Positions 1-14,222 of a DNA stretch of 64,000 nt are shown here, in pieces. The stretch is from Mercenaria mercenaria (lineage: Eukaryota; Mollusca; Bivalvia; Venerida; Veneridae), in NCBI RefSeq assembly GCF_021730395.1, contig NC_069375.1, positions 63,825,501 to 63,889,500 of the forward strand, in the 5' to 3' direction. Both the position numbers and the translations under genes were made by a program. Under the pieces are notes generated by a model. That model had not been told where the DNA came from, made no database searches, and saw only the letters and a program-made list of their open reading frames with translations. Position 1 is the first letter of the stretch; each line of letters begins with the position of its first letter.

Positions 1-1877
1 CAAAACTGTCATTAGTAAGAAGATGAGAAAAATACACAACCAAGATGCAAATTAACCTACAGGACATAATCTTTTCTGAATGTCAGTGTTCTTTTAAGTA
101 TGTGAATACCTGAATTTACAAGGCTTGTCGAAACTAGCACTGACAAAGCATACACCGGCTTTATTATGCGTAGTAATTCAATAAGGCTATGCACTTGATT
201 CTTTGCAGTAACTGTTATGTCATGTAAGAATGTAATGCATAATACTTTGACACGTCGTGACGAAAAGAAGCGGCATTGTAAAAGGAAAGAGAATTCTAGA
301 AATATTTACAGCTGACTCTGTAGTGGCCTAACAAGCTACATGTCCATACTCGTGTTATGCGTGTTACACTTAATCCTATCACAATCCTATTAAAGGACAT
401 TCAGTTATGTCAAAGAGATAAAAGAGTTTCTCTAACAATTTGTCTACGATCCTTATCAACGTGTTTAACACAGATTGGACTGTCGTACAAGTAAATTATA
501 CGTAAATGACGCTGGTCTAACTTAAGTGAACCGAGTCATCTGAAAATATTTTAAACCACTCGTAAATTGACGATCTTTATGCAGTCCTATGCCTTCACTG
601 TACTCATATGCCTTTTGACGAGTGTAACATTTTATAGTTCCAGCACGGGTTTCAACGACTTAAACACAGAACTCTAACGCATTCAATTGCCGCCCCCATC
701 CCTCTACCTCCATCTCTATAGAAAGCCTTGAAGTTAAAGGACGATGTGTTTCCTGTTTGCTACACATAAAATCAAATTTACATGCCATCATGAACAAAAG
801 ATTTTCCATCTGGTGTGCACTGATGATGGATATTTCCACCTTTTGATGAAAACAAACATATCTTTTTAGCTTCTATATATTAAAATCGTGAACATGATAA
901 GTTTCAATTCAATATCAATTCTACGTTTAGTGTTTTAGCTACGAATTTCACAAGGATCTGAGATCATATAATTATTATACAATTATGAGATCATGTAATT
1001 AAAAATTATTTGTTTATTTTATCGAAAACCAGTTTGTCGTAATCAATTAAACAGACGTAATCGAAATGACGCGTGTCCAAATATACTTTCAATCTATCAA
1101 ATATACAAGGCTGTTTCATTGTATTATTGCCTTTCGAAGTATCCTACCTGAGTTGAGGAATAGAATGTAAGATTAAAGCAATTTTTCTAGTTAAAGGAAA
1201 TTGTTTCGTAATGAAAACAACAAATTAAGACAAGTTATTTCGGACCAAGATAAATTATTTTCATTATATCTGATATTGGTTATTGTGGAACAAATTTTCA
1301 TTACGTGTGATTGAATGGAACTTAGCATTACCGAATGTTCCACATGTGGATGTAAAGAAGAATTATATCGTTGATATCACTTTGATGTATAACTGTCAGA
1401 AATTCTGTATATGAATGTCCAAAGCATTAATCCAATATCTTATTGCAAACATGTATACTTTTTATCGTATTGTCAAAACCTATCCGTCAACAATGTACAG
1501 TAATTTATTTTCGTCCGTCTTTCTCTTGCAATTACATGTTATGATATCTTTCAGACGTCATTATAAATTTAGAAACAGTAGTATAAACTCTACTGATCAT
1601 TAATGATCTTTCAGCTTCATAAAAAACCTATTTGTTTTGTAACATCTGTCCATACTTTAAGTAAACCCCATCAGCAGTTCTACCAAAACATGTTAAATCA
1701 ATTTTGTTACAAACATCTTTTTTTTTGTGGGAATGTGAATTTATGCATAATTACATTTTTCATAAAACAATGAATAGAAATTCTGCATATTAGTTGTGAT
1801 TTAGTTTCCAGGATTGAGGCAAAAACGAAACCCATAATACTTAGTGCCCCTAAGAACCTTGCAATGACATTCTGCAA
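1..1877. other. gene-free AT-rich DNA
   Basis: No exon-like frame with splice sites, RNA gene or recognised repeat. Confidence 0.5.
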
Positions 1878-1985
1878 ATTACGTCTTCTCCATATGCGAT
1901 TTCGGCATTCTCCGGATTTTACGGAAAGACATTTTCGCGTTGAGCAGTATTCACGCCCGAAGATTGTCGAATTGCCTAACTACAA
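1878..1985 (+). repeat. interspersed repeat shared with 39065-39195
   Basis: TTTCGGCATTCTCCGGATTT, CGGAAAGACATTTTCGCGTT and GAATTGCCTAAC occur in order here and on the minus strand at 39 kb. Family not recognised. Confidence 0.5.
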
Positions 1986-2380
1986 TACATTTTGCACGAA
2001 AGTTGCCCAATATCAATAAGCTTACGATTCCGATAATAGTTCAAGTTTATGACTGTCCCATTCTTCTTCAATCATTTATGCATTAGGCTCATTTTTGTTG
2101 TTAAAGACGCTGTGTCTATTGTAATTATTCAGTTATTATTTTAATATTTAAGCTTGGTAAACTGTATCCGTTATTGTAGTATCTATACATATATCCACAA
2201 ACTGCTGGTTCAACTTGGTTTGATGACCCTGAATGTTGTTACATGTACCCACAGCCTACAACACAATCAAATACTATCTGAGTGATAGAAGCATATTGTC
2301 CATCATATGTTCAACCAAGGCAATACTCTTTAAAAGAAGTCTTTTCTTGACTTCGTTTCTGAAACTACTATGTATCAAAA

Positions 2381-2705
2381 ATAAAATCTGGAAATTAGAT
2401 CCCTCGGAAGCACCGAGAACAAGGCAAACAGTGAAAATTGCAGACTCGGTTTGATTGAGTCTGTTCATGAGCAGTAATGGAAAATGCAACACTGCCCACG
2501 CCCCCTAGCACAGGCTTAAGCAGTATTCAATCTTCAAATCTAAATGAGTTGAAATCAATGATCCCGAAGGACTAGAAAATATAACAACACTGAGATGAAG
2601 TCAGGGCGACTTTTTACGGCCACCACACAACATTTAACACCCGCTGTTGTGTAGTAAATAAAATCTGGAAAGTAGATCCCTCGGAAGCACATATTCATGT
2701 CACGT
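2381..2705 (+). repeat. 274-bp repeat family, about 1.2 units
   Basis: ATAAAATCTGGAAA...CCCTCGGAAGCAC appears at 2381 and again at 2658, so just over one unit (period 277) is present. It holds the family's core: GACTCGGTTTGATTGAGTC, the hairpin TGAGCAGT/ACTGCCCA and CCCCCTAGCACAGGCTTAAG. Confidence 0.8.
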
Positions 2706-2834
2706 AAAAGAAATATATAGTTTTGAAAGGGGAAATCTATGAGAATATTTGGGATGGGATGGGGTATATGAATAACATTTTCTTTCAGTAAGGCCTATCA
2801 TATCACCGTACCTTCTGCTTTATAATTAAACTTT

Positions 2835-3440
2835 GATATATTTCTCCGGTCACAAATCCCCGAGGAATTATACGCGTTAATTCTGATAGATGATGCTGTC
2901 TGTAATAGGATGAAAAGAAATTTAATTATTTCCCTTTCGACTTTTGTATTGTTAACTACGTTGCCAGTTTATATATTTTTAGCCATGCTAGTTTTGAATA
3001 TTTTCCCGAGAAACAAAACATGATTTTATTTCATTTCTGAGGCCACACCCGTTTGCGAACGTAGAATGATACTAATACATTTAGATAGATCATGCTGATT
3101 TAAATAGGGTTTATGGAAAACTAATTGATTCCCTTCAGATTTTAGTACATATTACTTTGTTGCCAGGACAAATGATCTTAAGTCGTGGCAGTTAATCCAT
3201 TTTGACCGAGAAAAATACAGTATTTTTCATTTTCTCGTCACGCCCGTTCTACGCAAGTAGAATTATAGTACTTAATTCTGATGGATCATGTTGATTGTAA
3301 ATGGATAGAATGGAAACAAATTGTATCCGTTCTGTACTCTATAAGGATTCCTGTGGTGTGTATTGCTGTCTTATACATTTAAGTCATGACAGGAAATCAA
3401 TGTTTGATCAAGAAAATTAAACACCTCACTCTTAGAAATA
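2835..3440 (+). repeat. diverged tandem array, period about 190 bp, three copies
   Basis: The anchor GAATTATAC..TTAATTCTGATAGATGATGCTG recurs as GAATGATAC..TTTAGATAGATCATGCTG and GAATTATAG..TTAATTCTGATGGATCATGTTG at about 2868, 3063 and 3250. GTTGCCAG and CCACACCCGTT/CACGCCCGTT recur in register. Confidence 0.65.
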
Positions 3441-3444
3441 CCAC

Positions 3445-6400
3445 TACATTATATTCAGGAATGGTTGCAATATTTAGTACTATTTATTCACATTAACGTT
3501 TTCCTTAGGTTGTTAAAGACGTATACATCGGAACTAACTTGTATATCTAAGTAATGGCAAAAAGAGTGCTCTAGTAGATAAATTTCAAGCTTCATGATCT
3601 TGTTGCCTTGAAACTGTTACCAAACCTGTTTACTATGTACATAAAATACTTTATACATGTAATTTTAAGATTTATTTGCATATTATCTTACATCTGCGGA
3701 AGGTTTTCATGAAAAAAAAAAAGACTTACTGCGAACAAAAAGAATGATTTGACGATATAATCTGATCATTGATCAAGTAAATAAGAGATCATATTATTTC
3801 AAGTACTTGACGTTAGTATTTAATCCATTCTAAAACAAAATCTATTATTATTCAAACACTTTAATATATCAAGACTAAAAGTCATTACGGAAACATCAGT
3901 TACTTACTTTAAACTTAAACAAAATAAAACAATAATTATTTATTTATAGATGATCAATTTAATCATTTATGCCAATTTACATTCTGTCAACTTGGTCGAA
4001 TTTAATGTAATAATAATTGTAAAATGTATTTATATCAGTCGGCAAAGTTAAATCCTAATGAATTTGCCTTATGCTTGTTCGTGCCTACTTACGACCACCC
4101 CAAAATTAAAGCCATCCTTCTAAGAAGACCGATTTCTCAAAGAACTAAATAATTCATTCTAAAATTCAATGGTCGTTTGTTAAGAAATGTGAACACCCAC
4201 TAATACGACCACCATTACGAGTTAGATTCCAGTTAACATGCTTAAGCCTCAAACGATACAATCACTGCCAATTTTCCTTCCAAGTATCCCGTCGGGTGCC
4301 CGTAACAATCATGTATCCCGCCCATCGCCCCTGGCAGTGACACGCATTGCCGCAGACTACTTTATAGGTGATGTGCTACAACAAATTTTCGCTATCAATA
4401 CAATCTTTCAAACTATTTTAATTGATTTAATTGTTATTGACATGCATGATAATTGAGCGGATTAATTAAGATTCTAATTAAATCATTGTTACTTTTCTTC
4501 TGCCGACTATATTCAGTGGAAACTATCGGAAACAAGATTTGTTAACTTGTAAACCGTATGAAGGATTTGTTAAGAAGTGTATTTCAAATTATTGAAATAA
4601 ACAAAGTAACCATGAATACCGTATCATCAAATATTGTTATACTAATGTTAATATTTCCTTAAGTTTAGAAAACATAATTGACACGAAAGAAAATGTCAAG
4701 AACTACATCAACTGTCATTTTTTTAGTCCGGCTATTGACTGGTTACAAATGTGTGCTCTTATTTCCAGTATGCTTAGGCAGACCAGCTATGACATTGTTG
4801 AAAGAACGTTTTTGCACGTTTGTTGGATTTCCCTGTCTATTTATCAGTTTCAGTGTAAAAAGTCTCATATTAAATCATCATTTTTTGCAACAATATAACA
4901 CGTAGTTTCTGTAATGTACGCAATCCTCTCATCTTTTAAGCTATATAATTTTCGCTGGCACGACATTTAGTATTGTTCCGCCAAGTTATTTACCAGGTTT
5001 ATGGCGAATGTTTCCATAAGACGCTTTGAACATGTTATAACGGTATGGCTGTGTATTTCATTCAGTGCATTAGAGTTAACTATTATGTCACACCAGCTAT
5101 TATCAAGTTGATGATGATAATAGTTTGAAAAGGTGAAAACAGTTCCCTAAGTAAGTCGTTTATTAGGTTAGAACACTTCGTTTATAGCACAGAAAAAATA
5201 TTACTTAAAGACGTAGGCAGTAAAGCATTTTGCACATGAAAAACTATTTGATTCATTACTAAAGTAAGGGATTAACTTCTACGTAAAGCACATAAAAGTT
5301 GTTCCGAATAGACTAAACGAACAAGTGGCATTTGATATCCTCCATAAAGGAGTATTTGAGCTACAACACATAACAATGTACTTGGTGTTTTCTGTTGAAC
5401 GTAGCATTTACTTCCGTGTATGTTGTATGTTGTTTCTTTCATTCCGTCTGTTGCTTCTTCTATTACGTCAATTGTGAGTTGTTCGAGTTTGATCAACGTC
5501 GTTTATCATCAGTAACGACGGTGTTTTCTTATTGGTCAACTCTTTAATTCCTTGCTGTCACTCACAAATGACACAAGTGTTACTGGCAGATAAATCTGTT
5601 AGAGCATCCTTGCTATTACGGGATGTGGGAACTAATTATTTCCGTTTAGTTGGAAAAATAATGATAACAACTCTCCTATGTATTCATTAACATTTCAACC
5701 AGCGTTATCAATCCTTTGCTATGCAAAACAAACCAACAAGACAGGAGTGTTATGATACGTTATTGAACGCGAACAAAAATGACATCTGATAACAATTTTA
5801 TGAAAACAACTGAGGATATTTGTAAAAAGTATAAGTCACTGTAGAAAACATGTTTTTCCTTACGTTTGCACATCGACTCGTTATAAACGCCACTAGACCT
5901 GTATTTGATTGACGATTTCCTACTTTGTATATGTAAAGTAACATATTTGATGTTCATTGCCGTAAATTATGTTCTGTAAGAAATTATTGCTACTTAATCG
6001 TAGGAAGACATTTTTATTAAAATCAAAACTGTTAGTATGACATAACATTCTTTATGAAGCTGCAATGACATTCAATACATTTTTATGAGGAACTTGACTG
6101 TCAGGCCTATTTAAAAGCCACGACTGCATATAGAATTCATTGAATGGAAAAGATGTTGAAGTCTGCTATATGAAAAATGAGCAGGAATGAGCAGCAATTG
6201 ATTGGCACATTTACCCCATTCCGGAAACTTCTGCTTTTTTCTATTAAAACGCGTTATTTGATCAATGTTAATTTCCTGGTTAGAATTGTCTCCCTGTTTC
6301 CCTTAAAATTGGGCTTTCTGTGAGAATTAAAGGAACCCGTTAATTCTATGCATTAGTTAAAAGTTAGGGAATGTAGTTTTAAATAAGGCAACTGCTAAAG

Positions 6401-9400
6401 TGCATATTTATAAAATGATTTCGTAAACTATATTGTCGCATTATTTTTTTTTTCGAAGGAACAAGAAAGGATCTGATGTAAAACTGCTTGGCATCAGCGT
6501 TTCTGCTCAGACAAGATAATTTTTACTTTCTGCTTGCTAATGTTTTAAAGATGTGTCTGACATATGTATTCAAACAACCAAAGTAAAATAATAGTTACCT
6601 CTGATAAATCTTATATGATATATGATGTTACATAGATTCTATTATATTTATAAAAAAAACGTTGTAGAATGTAAAAACGTCAAGTTGATTTTAAAAATAT
6701 TCTTAAATATTGCCGATATGTTCGATCAATAACATAAAAGAGTTTGTGCTTAAGATACAAACATTTCACATAATAATATGCTTTATAAAGATAACATTCA
6801 ACCCTAAAGCAAACTGTTTTGTATGCAAAATAAAATTCATACATTCAGAGTCAGTATTGTGCATCCTACGGCACTGGTAATTTACTACTTAACTTTTCTA
6901 CAGTTGAATGATACGAAAATACAGATTCAATTCAATGCATTTTGTAAAATTGTATAAAAGATAATTATTTATCATTGTGAAAACCAAAGGTAATATCTTT
7001 TAAAATGTTACTTGTATAACTTTACCCACAAGAGACTGTCATAATACATATTTATCAATCGCAAAGTCTTTACTTGAGTTACGTTTACCAGTTCAAAAGT
7101 GTTTGATGTGATCTAACTACAAGAAATTGAGCTGGATGAAACCAGTTCATTAAAGCGTGATGACTTGCATATGAAACAGGTCTCGTTAAAGCTGGTTTAA
7201 ATAAACAATATATATATATAAATAAATTGTCGTAGCTATTGTTACAGTAGCAGACATAGTCGTCTAGTGGTAACACTTGTTGACTAAGAAATCAGGGGTC
7301 GCTTATTCAACTAAAATAATAACTAAGGAACAGGAGTCCTGTTTATCGTGATCAAAACCCGACACACTTAAGAATAAGAACCAGAAAAGGTTCTGAATCT
7401 GAACTATCTTCTGTATATTGCACTAATCCTCCCACTTACATTACTTAAATTCTGCTGAGTTGCCCATGTACCTTGCTTTACATTTCCAGCTGTTAGCAAA
7501 GAAATATATTTCTGAATAAAAGGAAATTACTAATATCCACGCGATGACATTTTCTTGAAAGAAAATTGACGTAAATGTTTGCATTATTTATCATGAACTA
7601 GACAGATTTTAAGATAAAATCTTTAGTTGTCTGAAACTTTAAGTAGTAAAGAGACAAAAATGTTAATATTGATAAATATATTAGACTCGTTTTACAATTT
7701 TCAGAAATAATAACAATATATAAATGACACCTGACATGTGTTATTTAGTTCATAATACCGAGGCAACGTCTGGAAATTTTATTCTGCAACTAACAACGCA
7801 GAAGATAAAAAGTCTATATGCAATCCACTGCGACTTGTTGAAATACCATCCGTTGAGTGCGATGCGCAAATGTCACCTCTGCGCAGGTGTTATTAAAATT
7901 ATTACCCGAAGATTATTCGAAAACGCGTATCTGAGTGAGAGGCATTTTGACAGACAGGAACTTTGCATCAGGTCTTTTACTTTAGATTGAATAATAAAGA
8001 AATAACATGCTTCATCTAAAGCAAAAATTGAACAAGCTTACTAGTATACGGGTATATTGAATGGATTTCGTATTTCCAATTGAATATACCTTTTACATCG
8101 GAAGCACGACACCTAAACACTGCTGTTTTTGATAGCCTATAATATCGAAGCAGATCCTTCAGCAGCATAGAACGAAATCAAGCACGATGATAGGAGCCTC
8201 GGTTTGTCTGACTTAATAAATTGATATAATTTGGGTTTCACTTATATTTTCACTAAATTGATAACGACAATACTCATATATTTGTAGTTCATGGCACCGT
8301 TGTCATACTCGTACACCTAAAAGAAGCATCCGATGTTATGGCTGCATAAATGTCTGGAAAACTATCTACAGCAATTTGTATCAGCTTAACTGGATGACTT
8401 TGTAACTAGTTACTGTTTAAAGGGTAAGCCTATTAGAAAAAGTGTATTATTTATTTTACAATTCATGTTTTGCTCTGTTTAAGCATTTAAATGAATTCCA
8501 AATAAATCATAAGGTAGCGTACTGATAATTACAAGATATTGATAAGTAATTGTTTCTCTTCGGAGGAAAATAATGTCACCTACCATATTAAGCAGTACAA
8601 TAATGTTTGCACTGTGTTATCAATGCTTTTCAAGGAAAGAAATCCATGTAATTATATCATACGTTATTTATAGTGAAATTCTTAACCATGGTATAACTAG
8701 TAAAAACAGTTGATATCTGATTATCTAATTAAAATTGCAAAATAACTATAGAACAATGTAAAATTGTAAGTAACTACAACAGAAATTTGTTATAAGAACA
8801 TTTTAATGCAACTATTTTTAGTGATGACATCACATTTCTTATATGTAACGTAATAAAAAAGATGTTAATTGCCGTGACTCGTATTAATAATAACAAAAAT
8901 ATTTTACTCAAAAATATATTATAGAATAATAATTATTTATAGTCACTCTTTTTTGACAAAGATACTAGTATGAGTAAGACTTAATAGATTCACAATATAC
9001 CTGCATTGATATACAATCTAATCCTTTTACGAGTAAGATAGAAAAAAGATTAAACCGTCTGTCAGACCTGCTAAAAAGCCATTATTGTGCAAAGGTATAA
9101 GTAGGATTCTTTTACCTTTTGTGTAGGTTTTATATCACTTAGACCTCTGATTGTTTCCTCTACACGATCAGCCCTTAACAGAAGGCAGCTTTCTGTCAGA
9201 ATTAAAAGCAAGTCAATAACAAAGACGTTCTTTAAAAGTCGGGAGATTTTGTTGCTAATGAAATTGAAGAATACATACGTTCTCCAGTAAGATAAATTGT
9301 CTTATTGCATACTCGTTTCTATTCCCCGTTTAGTTAAACTGGTACCGGAAACGTCAATATTTTTCCATACACTGACGCCTAAATTTCATATCAGGTGCAT

Positions 9401-9540
9401 GACGTAATTCAGTGTGTGTTGTTGCACTGTTTTGTTTTTTTTTTGTTCTATTTAGTTCAGTATTGTCAATCCTATTCAGGCTATTGAACACAATTATGAT
9501 ATTTACATAATATTTATACGTGTAGATGCGTATGTAATAA
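3445..9540. other. gene-free AT-rich DNA
   Basis: Only short frames (up to 88 codons, 7724-7990) without recognised domains or splice context. A short (TA)n run lies near 7211. Nothing else seen. Confidence 0.45.
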
Positions 9541-9542
9541 AA

Positions 9543-10118
9543 AGGTTATTATGTTTGCATCGGGAAATATGCACTCGTTAGAATATTGCAATATTTCCGC
9601 TAAAGAATAGGCCTAACTAAAGTAAAGGAACCAGCGCGGGAGCAATCTGGTCTAGTCGCGTAATGGTTGCCAGGTATTTGAACACTAATTTTTCACTTGG
9701 CATGGCAACAGAGGTCTAAATTGAAGCTAGTTTCTGTTTGAATTTCATTATGGATGTATTCTTGACATTTTGGTAGGAAAAATGGGAGAGCAGGTTGTAT
9801 TTGGTGAAGTGAAGCTCAATTTAGTATGAGTAGTACTTCCAGGTCACAGCAGTGTGATTTTGATGTCAGTTTACAGTAAGCAAATGCGACCAGAGAAATC
9901 TCTCTTAGAAGATACATGACCCCTACTTTTCTTTTCATTTTATATCAGTTTTATCATAACTCTTTAAAATGAGGTAAGGATTTGTTCTCTGAAATGGGTC
10001 TAGGTATGTTTGGTAGCTCTTTAAGAAAGGTCAGTTTTATATAGAATATATAGGGAAAACTATTTACCTTATTGTGACCAGAACTCGTGCATATTTCCCG
10101 ATACAAATCTAATAACCT
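9543..10118. mobile_element. inverted-repeat DNA element, about 576 bp
   Basis: The left end AGGTTATTATGTTTGCATCGG (continuing GAAATATGCAC) and the right end GTGCATATTTCCCGATACAA (continuing ATCTAATAACCT) form inverted repeats of about 37 bp with four or so mismatches. No frame inside; target duplication unclear. Confidence 0.65.
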
Positions 10119-10344
10119 ATAAACATTGTACCCTTGAAACGAGGGTAACGATATGTTTTTACTTCCTTACCACTAAATTAGTTTTGCAAAACTTTCAGCA
10201 AGTAAAAGCAAATTTTGATTGATTCTTGTCTAGCATTTTCGAAAAGGTATTAATGGTAATAACGGAAAAATTTAATATCCACTGTTTACCTCCATCTCTA
10301 ATGACTTCATTATTATAGGACGTATTGTCGGCAAATGTAAATAT

Positions 10345-10680
10345 ATACGACTGTTTGCCTTATTCTCGGTGCTTCCGAGGAATCTACGTTTTAGAATTTA
10401 TTTATTTCACAACAACGGGTGTTAAGTGTTGTGTGGCGGCCGTAAAAAGTCGCCAAGACTTCATCTCAGTGTTGTTAAATTTTCTGGTCCTTGGGGATCA
10501 TTGATTTCAATTCATCTAGATTTGAAGATTGAATACTTCTTAAGCCGGTGCTAGGGGGGCGTGGGCAGTGTTGCATTTTCCATTACTGCTCATGAACAGA
10601 CTCAATCAAACTGAGTCTGCAATTTTAACTGTTTGCCTTCTTCTCTGTGCTTCCGAGGGATCTACTTTTCAGATCATATT
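10345..10680 (-). repeat. 274-bp repeat family, about 1.2 units, reverse orientation
   Basis: Minus-strand copy of the same subfamily as 2381-2705. GTGCTTCCGAGG occurs at both ends, about 274 bp apart (10371 and 10645), with the conserved core GCCGGTGCTAGG and GACTCAATCAAACTGAGTC between. Confidence 0.8.
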
Positions 10681-10689
10681 TATTTATTA

Positions 10690-11915
10690 TTATTTGTTTT
10701 GCAATTCACCTATCAGTAACATGTAATAAAACTATATGACAAAAAAAATTATACACAGACTGCGGATTACAAATATAACTTTTACACTGCACTACATTAA
10801 CAGACAAAAGGCGGCGTTTGACAGCAAGAACCCAAAAGACACCTTCTCTCGGGACAGCTAATTTAAACCTAATACAAATCAAACTAAAATATCACTACTT
10901 TTATCGTGAGCGAAATGCCTTATTAAATAACGAATAGTTGACAGTTCTGAAAAATAAATTGTCTCCAACCATGCCATAAACAAATAAAATGATATACACT
11001 ACGGACTAAAATATTCTAATTTATGAGATACAGCTTTTAATAGTTCAAAAGGTTAGGTAATTAGTTTTACAGATGTGGACATAAAATACCCATATATGTC
11101 TAAAACAAACATTATCAAATTATCTATTTGATAAATATTTCATTTTTATAAGCTTATACTGACCTGCGAACATAACAAATGAGGCACAAATTAAGGAATA
11201 GCTTATTAACGTATGTTTACTGACCTGATATCGGTGCATATCATACTTAAATAAGCAATAATTTACCTCTCGCTATACGCTTATTGGAATAAAATATAAA
11301 TTATATTGGCCTGATATCATTACATAACCTGTCAAACAATGTGAATACAGTAATGAAGCACAACTCTATCTAAACTCGATGTATCTCTTTCGCTCATATC
11401 ATGTCCTAACGATGAATATGTTACAATACCTGTTCCGGAGTTCAGTGCATTAACCATATGCATTTTGTATTAGAGACGTTTAGAATACTATTTGATATAT
11501 AGTATTTGATGATATCTTTAAATATTATAACAGTATATATGTATCTGACAAAATATTTTATAGATACATTGATCATGCTGATATAAACCTCATGTGTGTA
11601 CGCTACTAAAATGAAGTCATCAACTGCAAAAATATTAGAAATTATATATCTATCAAGACTGAAAAAATGTGCCTATAATCATATCTTAAAAGTGTCATTT
11701 CATGATCACGAAGAGCCAGAAATGAAGTTTAAACTTTCGTTCGACCAAGCAAGGAATATTTCAGTATTAAGCAATATAAAACTCTGCTCTACAATAATAA
11801 TGGACCAGATACAATCACAATATTGAGTTCGAACGCACGAACGCATACATTGTACGTAATTTCCTGTGTTAGTATAACTTTTATACAGACACTTCGTACA
11901 TGCAAGAGGTAACTA
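10690..11915. other. gene-free AT-rich DNA
   Basis: No recognised feature; a 76-codon frame at 11596 has no start context or domain. Confidence 0.45.
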
Positions 11916-11918
11916 TGT

Positions 11919-12034
11919 ATAGGATATAAGACGAAAACGATCCAATATGTAAAATACTGGACTGTCCGAAGCGCGTTAGCGCTGAGGACCGTCCAGTATT
12001 TTACATATTGGATCGTTTGAGGCTTATATCTTAC
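11919..12034. mobile_element. long hairpin with perfect 27-bp arms
   Basis: 11936-11962 (AACGATCCAATATGTAAAAT...) is the perfect reverse complement of 11991-12017, and similarity continues outward to 11919/12034 (ATATAAG). The 28-base loop has its own small stem (AGCGC/GCGCT, GTCC/GGAC). Probably a fold-back element; also a strong cruciform or RNA hairpin. Confidence 0.7.
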
Positions 12035-12039
12035 TTAAA

Positions 12040-13300
12040 ACATTGTTTTTATGACATAACCTATAAAAAATTACGTATAAACCATTGACGTAAAATATTC
12101 TTGAATTAATTCGGTTTTTATTCACATTAATGCATTTAATAAAAGTTGCTATATGATTATGAAATACCCTGTAGATCCTCGTGACAGTTTTACGCACGTT
12201 TTTCTCATAATGCACGATTGCGTTTTTCTCGGGTTTCTCGCCTTCGTGATATTGGACTTTCGTTAGCCCGGGATTCTTGTGATGCTATTAATTGTGTTTA
12301 CAAATGTACACTGATGTACGGAATAAGCAGTAGTATTCTCATGAGTGGCGGCGGGAGGAGATAAATTTTGTGACATTTTAGAAAGGATTTATTTTAATTC
12401 ATGGCTAGGATAAAGTGATTATGTTTTTATATTTAAATGTGTACAAGGAAACTTTCTTTGTGTTAAAAATTACAAGGGTATGGCGGATTATGATAATCAG
12501 ATAATGTTTCACTGAAAGTATAGTTGAAATCGGACAGCTGGAGAAAATGAATGCTGCATGTGCACTGAATGAGAAAATGGGTTGTTTGTTTACACGCCTG
12601 ACAATATACTGTTGTGATTTATTAGTTCAATGACAGTTTTTGTTGGGTTGTACATGAACTTGCCCGAAAATCTTCAAATTTAGTGCAAGAAGACTTACAG
12701 AACAGACATTTTAATATATTATAGGATACAGCTACTGGTAAGTCCAAATCATATTATTTTCGTTCCTTTAGACGCATAGTGGCGAGGCGGATGCAGAAAA
12801 CTAAGGAAAACTTGCTTTCAGTATGATTTTTATTGATGCACTCGAAGCTACTCGTATTTATGTTGTTATTATTACAACGGATGTTTAATGTAGTCCCAAC
12901 TGAAATACTGAAAAATATATTTAATATCATTCACTTTGAATCTATTAAATTTATTTTCACTAAAATCTCAGTATTTCATAAAATAGCATAGAATGAAATA
13001 GAATATACGAGTACAAAGTTAAAAGATATTTCGACAAAACTAAGGTTCATGCAAGTACATGTGTCCCTTAATTGCAGTTCCTTTTTTTTTCCGAATAGGC
13101 CATCTGACAGACTGAACAAATGTGAGCAAATGCTTCACACTGGCTTCGAATACAAGAAATAAAGGCAATTTATTCTACGTAGGGTGCAATAAACGTTCAT
13201 TTTTTTTAAAATGAACATCCTGTTTTTTTTTTACAGTTTTTTTTTTTCAATACGGATGTAATACTTAAATAAACATAAACTGTAACTGTCAATACCCAAC
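12040..13300. other. gene-free DNA between hairpin and MITE cluster
   Basis: No gene seen; T-runs near 13080 and 13200-13250. Confidence 0.45.
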
Positions 13301-13307
13301 AAATCTA

Positions 13308-13528
13308 TGAGCTGCACCATAAGAAAACCAACATATTGGTTTTGCGACCAGCCTTCGCAGTATGGCCAGGATCCATGCTGTTCGCTTTCAAAGCCTAATG
13401 CCATTAGACAAACTGTTATCGAACAGTATGAATCCTGCCCAGACTACGTGGATGCGCAGGCTACTGGGCTAATCTTGATCCATGCTGGTCGCAAACGCAC
13501 TCTGTTCGTTTTCCCACGGCGCGGCTCA
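13308..13528. mobile_element. palindromic MITE with TA target site
   Basis: TGAGCTGCACCATAAGAAAAC at left pairs with the reverse complement at right (TTTTCCCACGGCGCGGCTCA). TA lies on both sides (13306-13307 and 13529-13530). Internal arms GCGAACAGCATGGATCCTG-type repeat several times. A truncated relative lies at 44433. The 81-codon frame across it is not a gene. Confidence 0.75.
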
Positions 13529-13714
13529 TATCATTTTCAGGGTATTACATGAACATTAACGTGTAAGCATTTGTTAAGTTTTTTCTATGTACAGATGAAC
13601 GGATAAATACGGGAAATGTGGAATGTGACATAACAAAATATGAGCCATGTATACGATGATGCAATGCTTCACCTAATTTTCGTATATCGCAAATTATTAT
13701 TACTATTATTTTTA

Positions 13715-13985
13715 TGCTTCCCGAAGGGCGAGCACTTTGCTTGACACTTTGTGCGTCTTTCCGTCCGTCCGCCCGTCCGTCCGTTGTATAGCTTAAAAGG
13801 TATTAACGGCATTTTATTAAAATTTCACATAATCATAGAGCAATCAAAGAGCAGTGTCAAAGAACCATAGCTCTACCTTACCTAGCTGTTGGATTATCTC
13901 CCTTTATTATACAAAATAAGGCTTTTTCTGGAGCATTACTTGAAAAGTATTGATGACATTTCATTTAAACTTAACAAAATCATAA
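13715..13985 (+). repeat. CCGAAGGGCGAGC / CCGTCCGTCC interspersed repeat
   Basis: CTTCCCGAAGGGCGAGCAC is followed by CCGTCCGTCCGCCCGTCC and, later, GGAGCATTACTTGAAAAGTA. I recall this order from a repeat common in mollusc genomes. A related GGACGGTCGGGCGG element lies at 23735. Confidence 0.45.
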
Positions 13986-14016
13986 AGGCTATTGACAGTA
14001 CGGCCTAAAAGAACTA

Positions 14017-14222
14017 CTGTGAAATCATTAATATTCGTTGGGGACCAATTTTCGTGGATTTCGTGGTTGAGTCATTCCACGAAATTTAATCCCAAAGAAC
14101 AAGTAAAATTCCCATTCATTTTATGTTTAAAAGTTGAAATCCACGAATTCATATCCCCACGGAAATTGCCGTTTTGACCAAAACCACGAAGTTCATGCCC
14201 ACGAAATTAAATGATTTTACAG
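14017..14222. mobile_element. MITE with CTGT...ACAG ends and TA target site
   Basis: Terminal repeats CTGTGAAATCATTAATATTCG and the reverse complement of TTAAATGATTTTACAG match closely. TA flanks both ends (14015-14016, 14223-14224). Inside are several copies of CCACGAAxTT/CGTGGATTTCG. It has no coding capacity. Confidence 0.75.

Noticed and set aside
2274-2492. Frame with MNRLNQTESAIF (recurs in several parts of the window)
   Set aside because: It is the translated core of the 274-bp repeat family, recurring at each copy, and is not a conserved peptide gene on this evidence.
7724-7990. 88-codon plus frame with a CHLC motif
   Set aside because: No recognised domain, no start context, no splice partner; could be chance in this AT-rich stretch.
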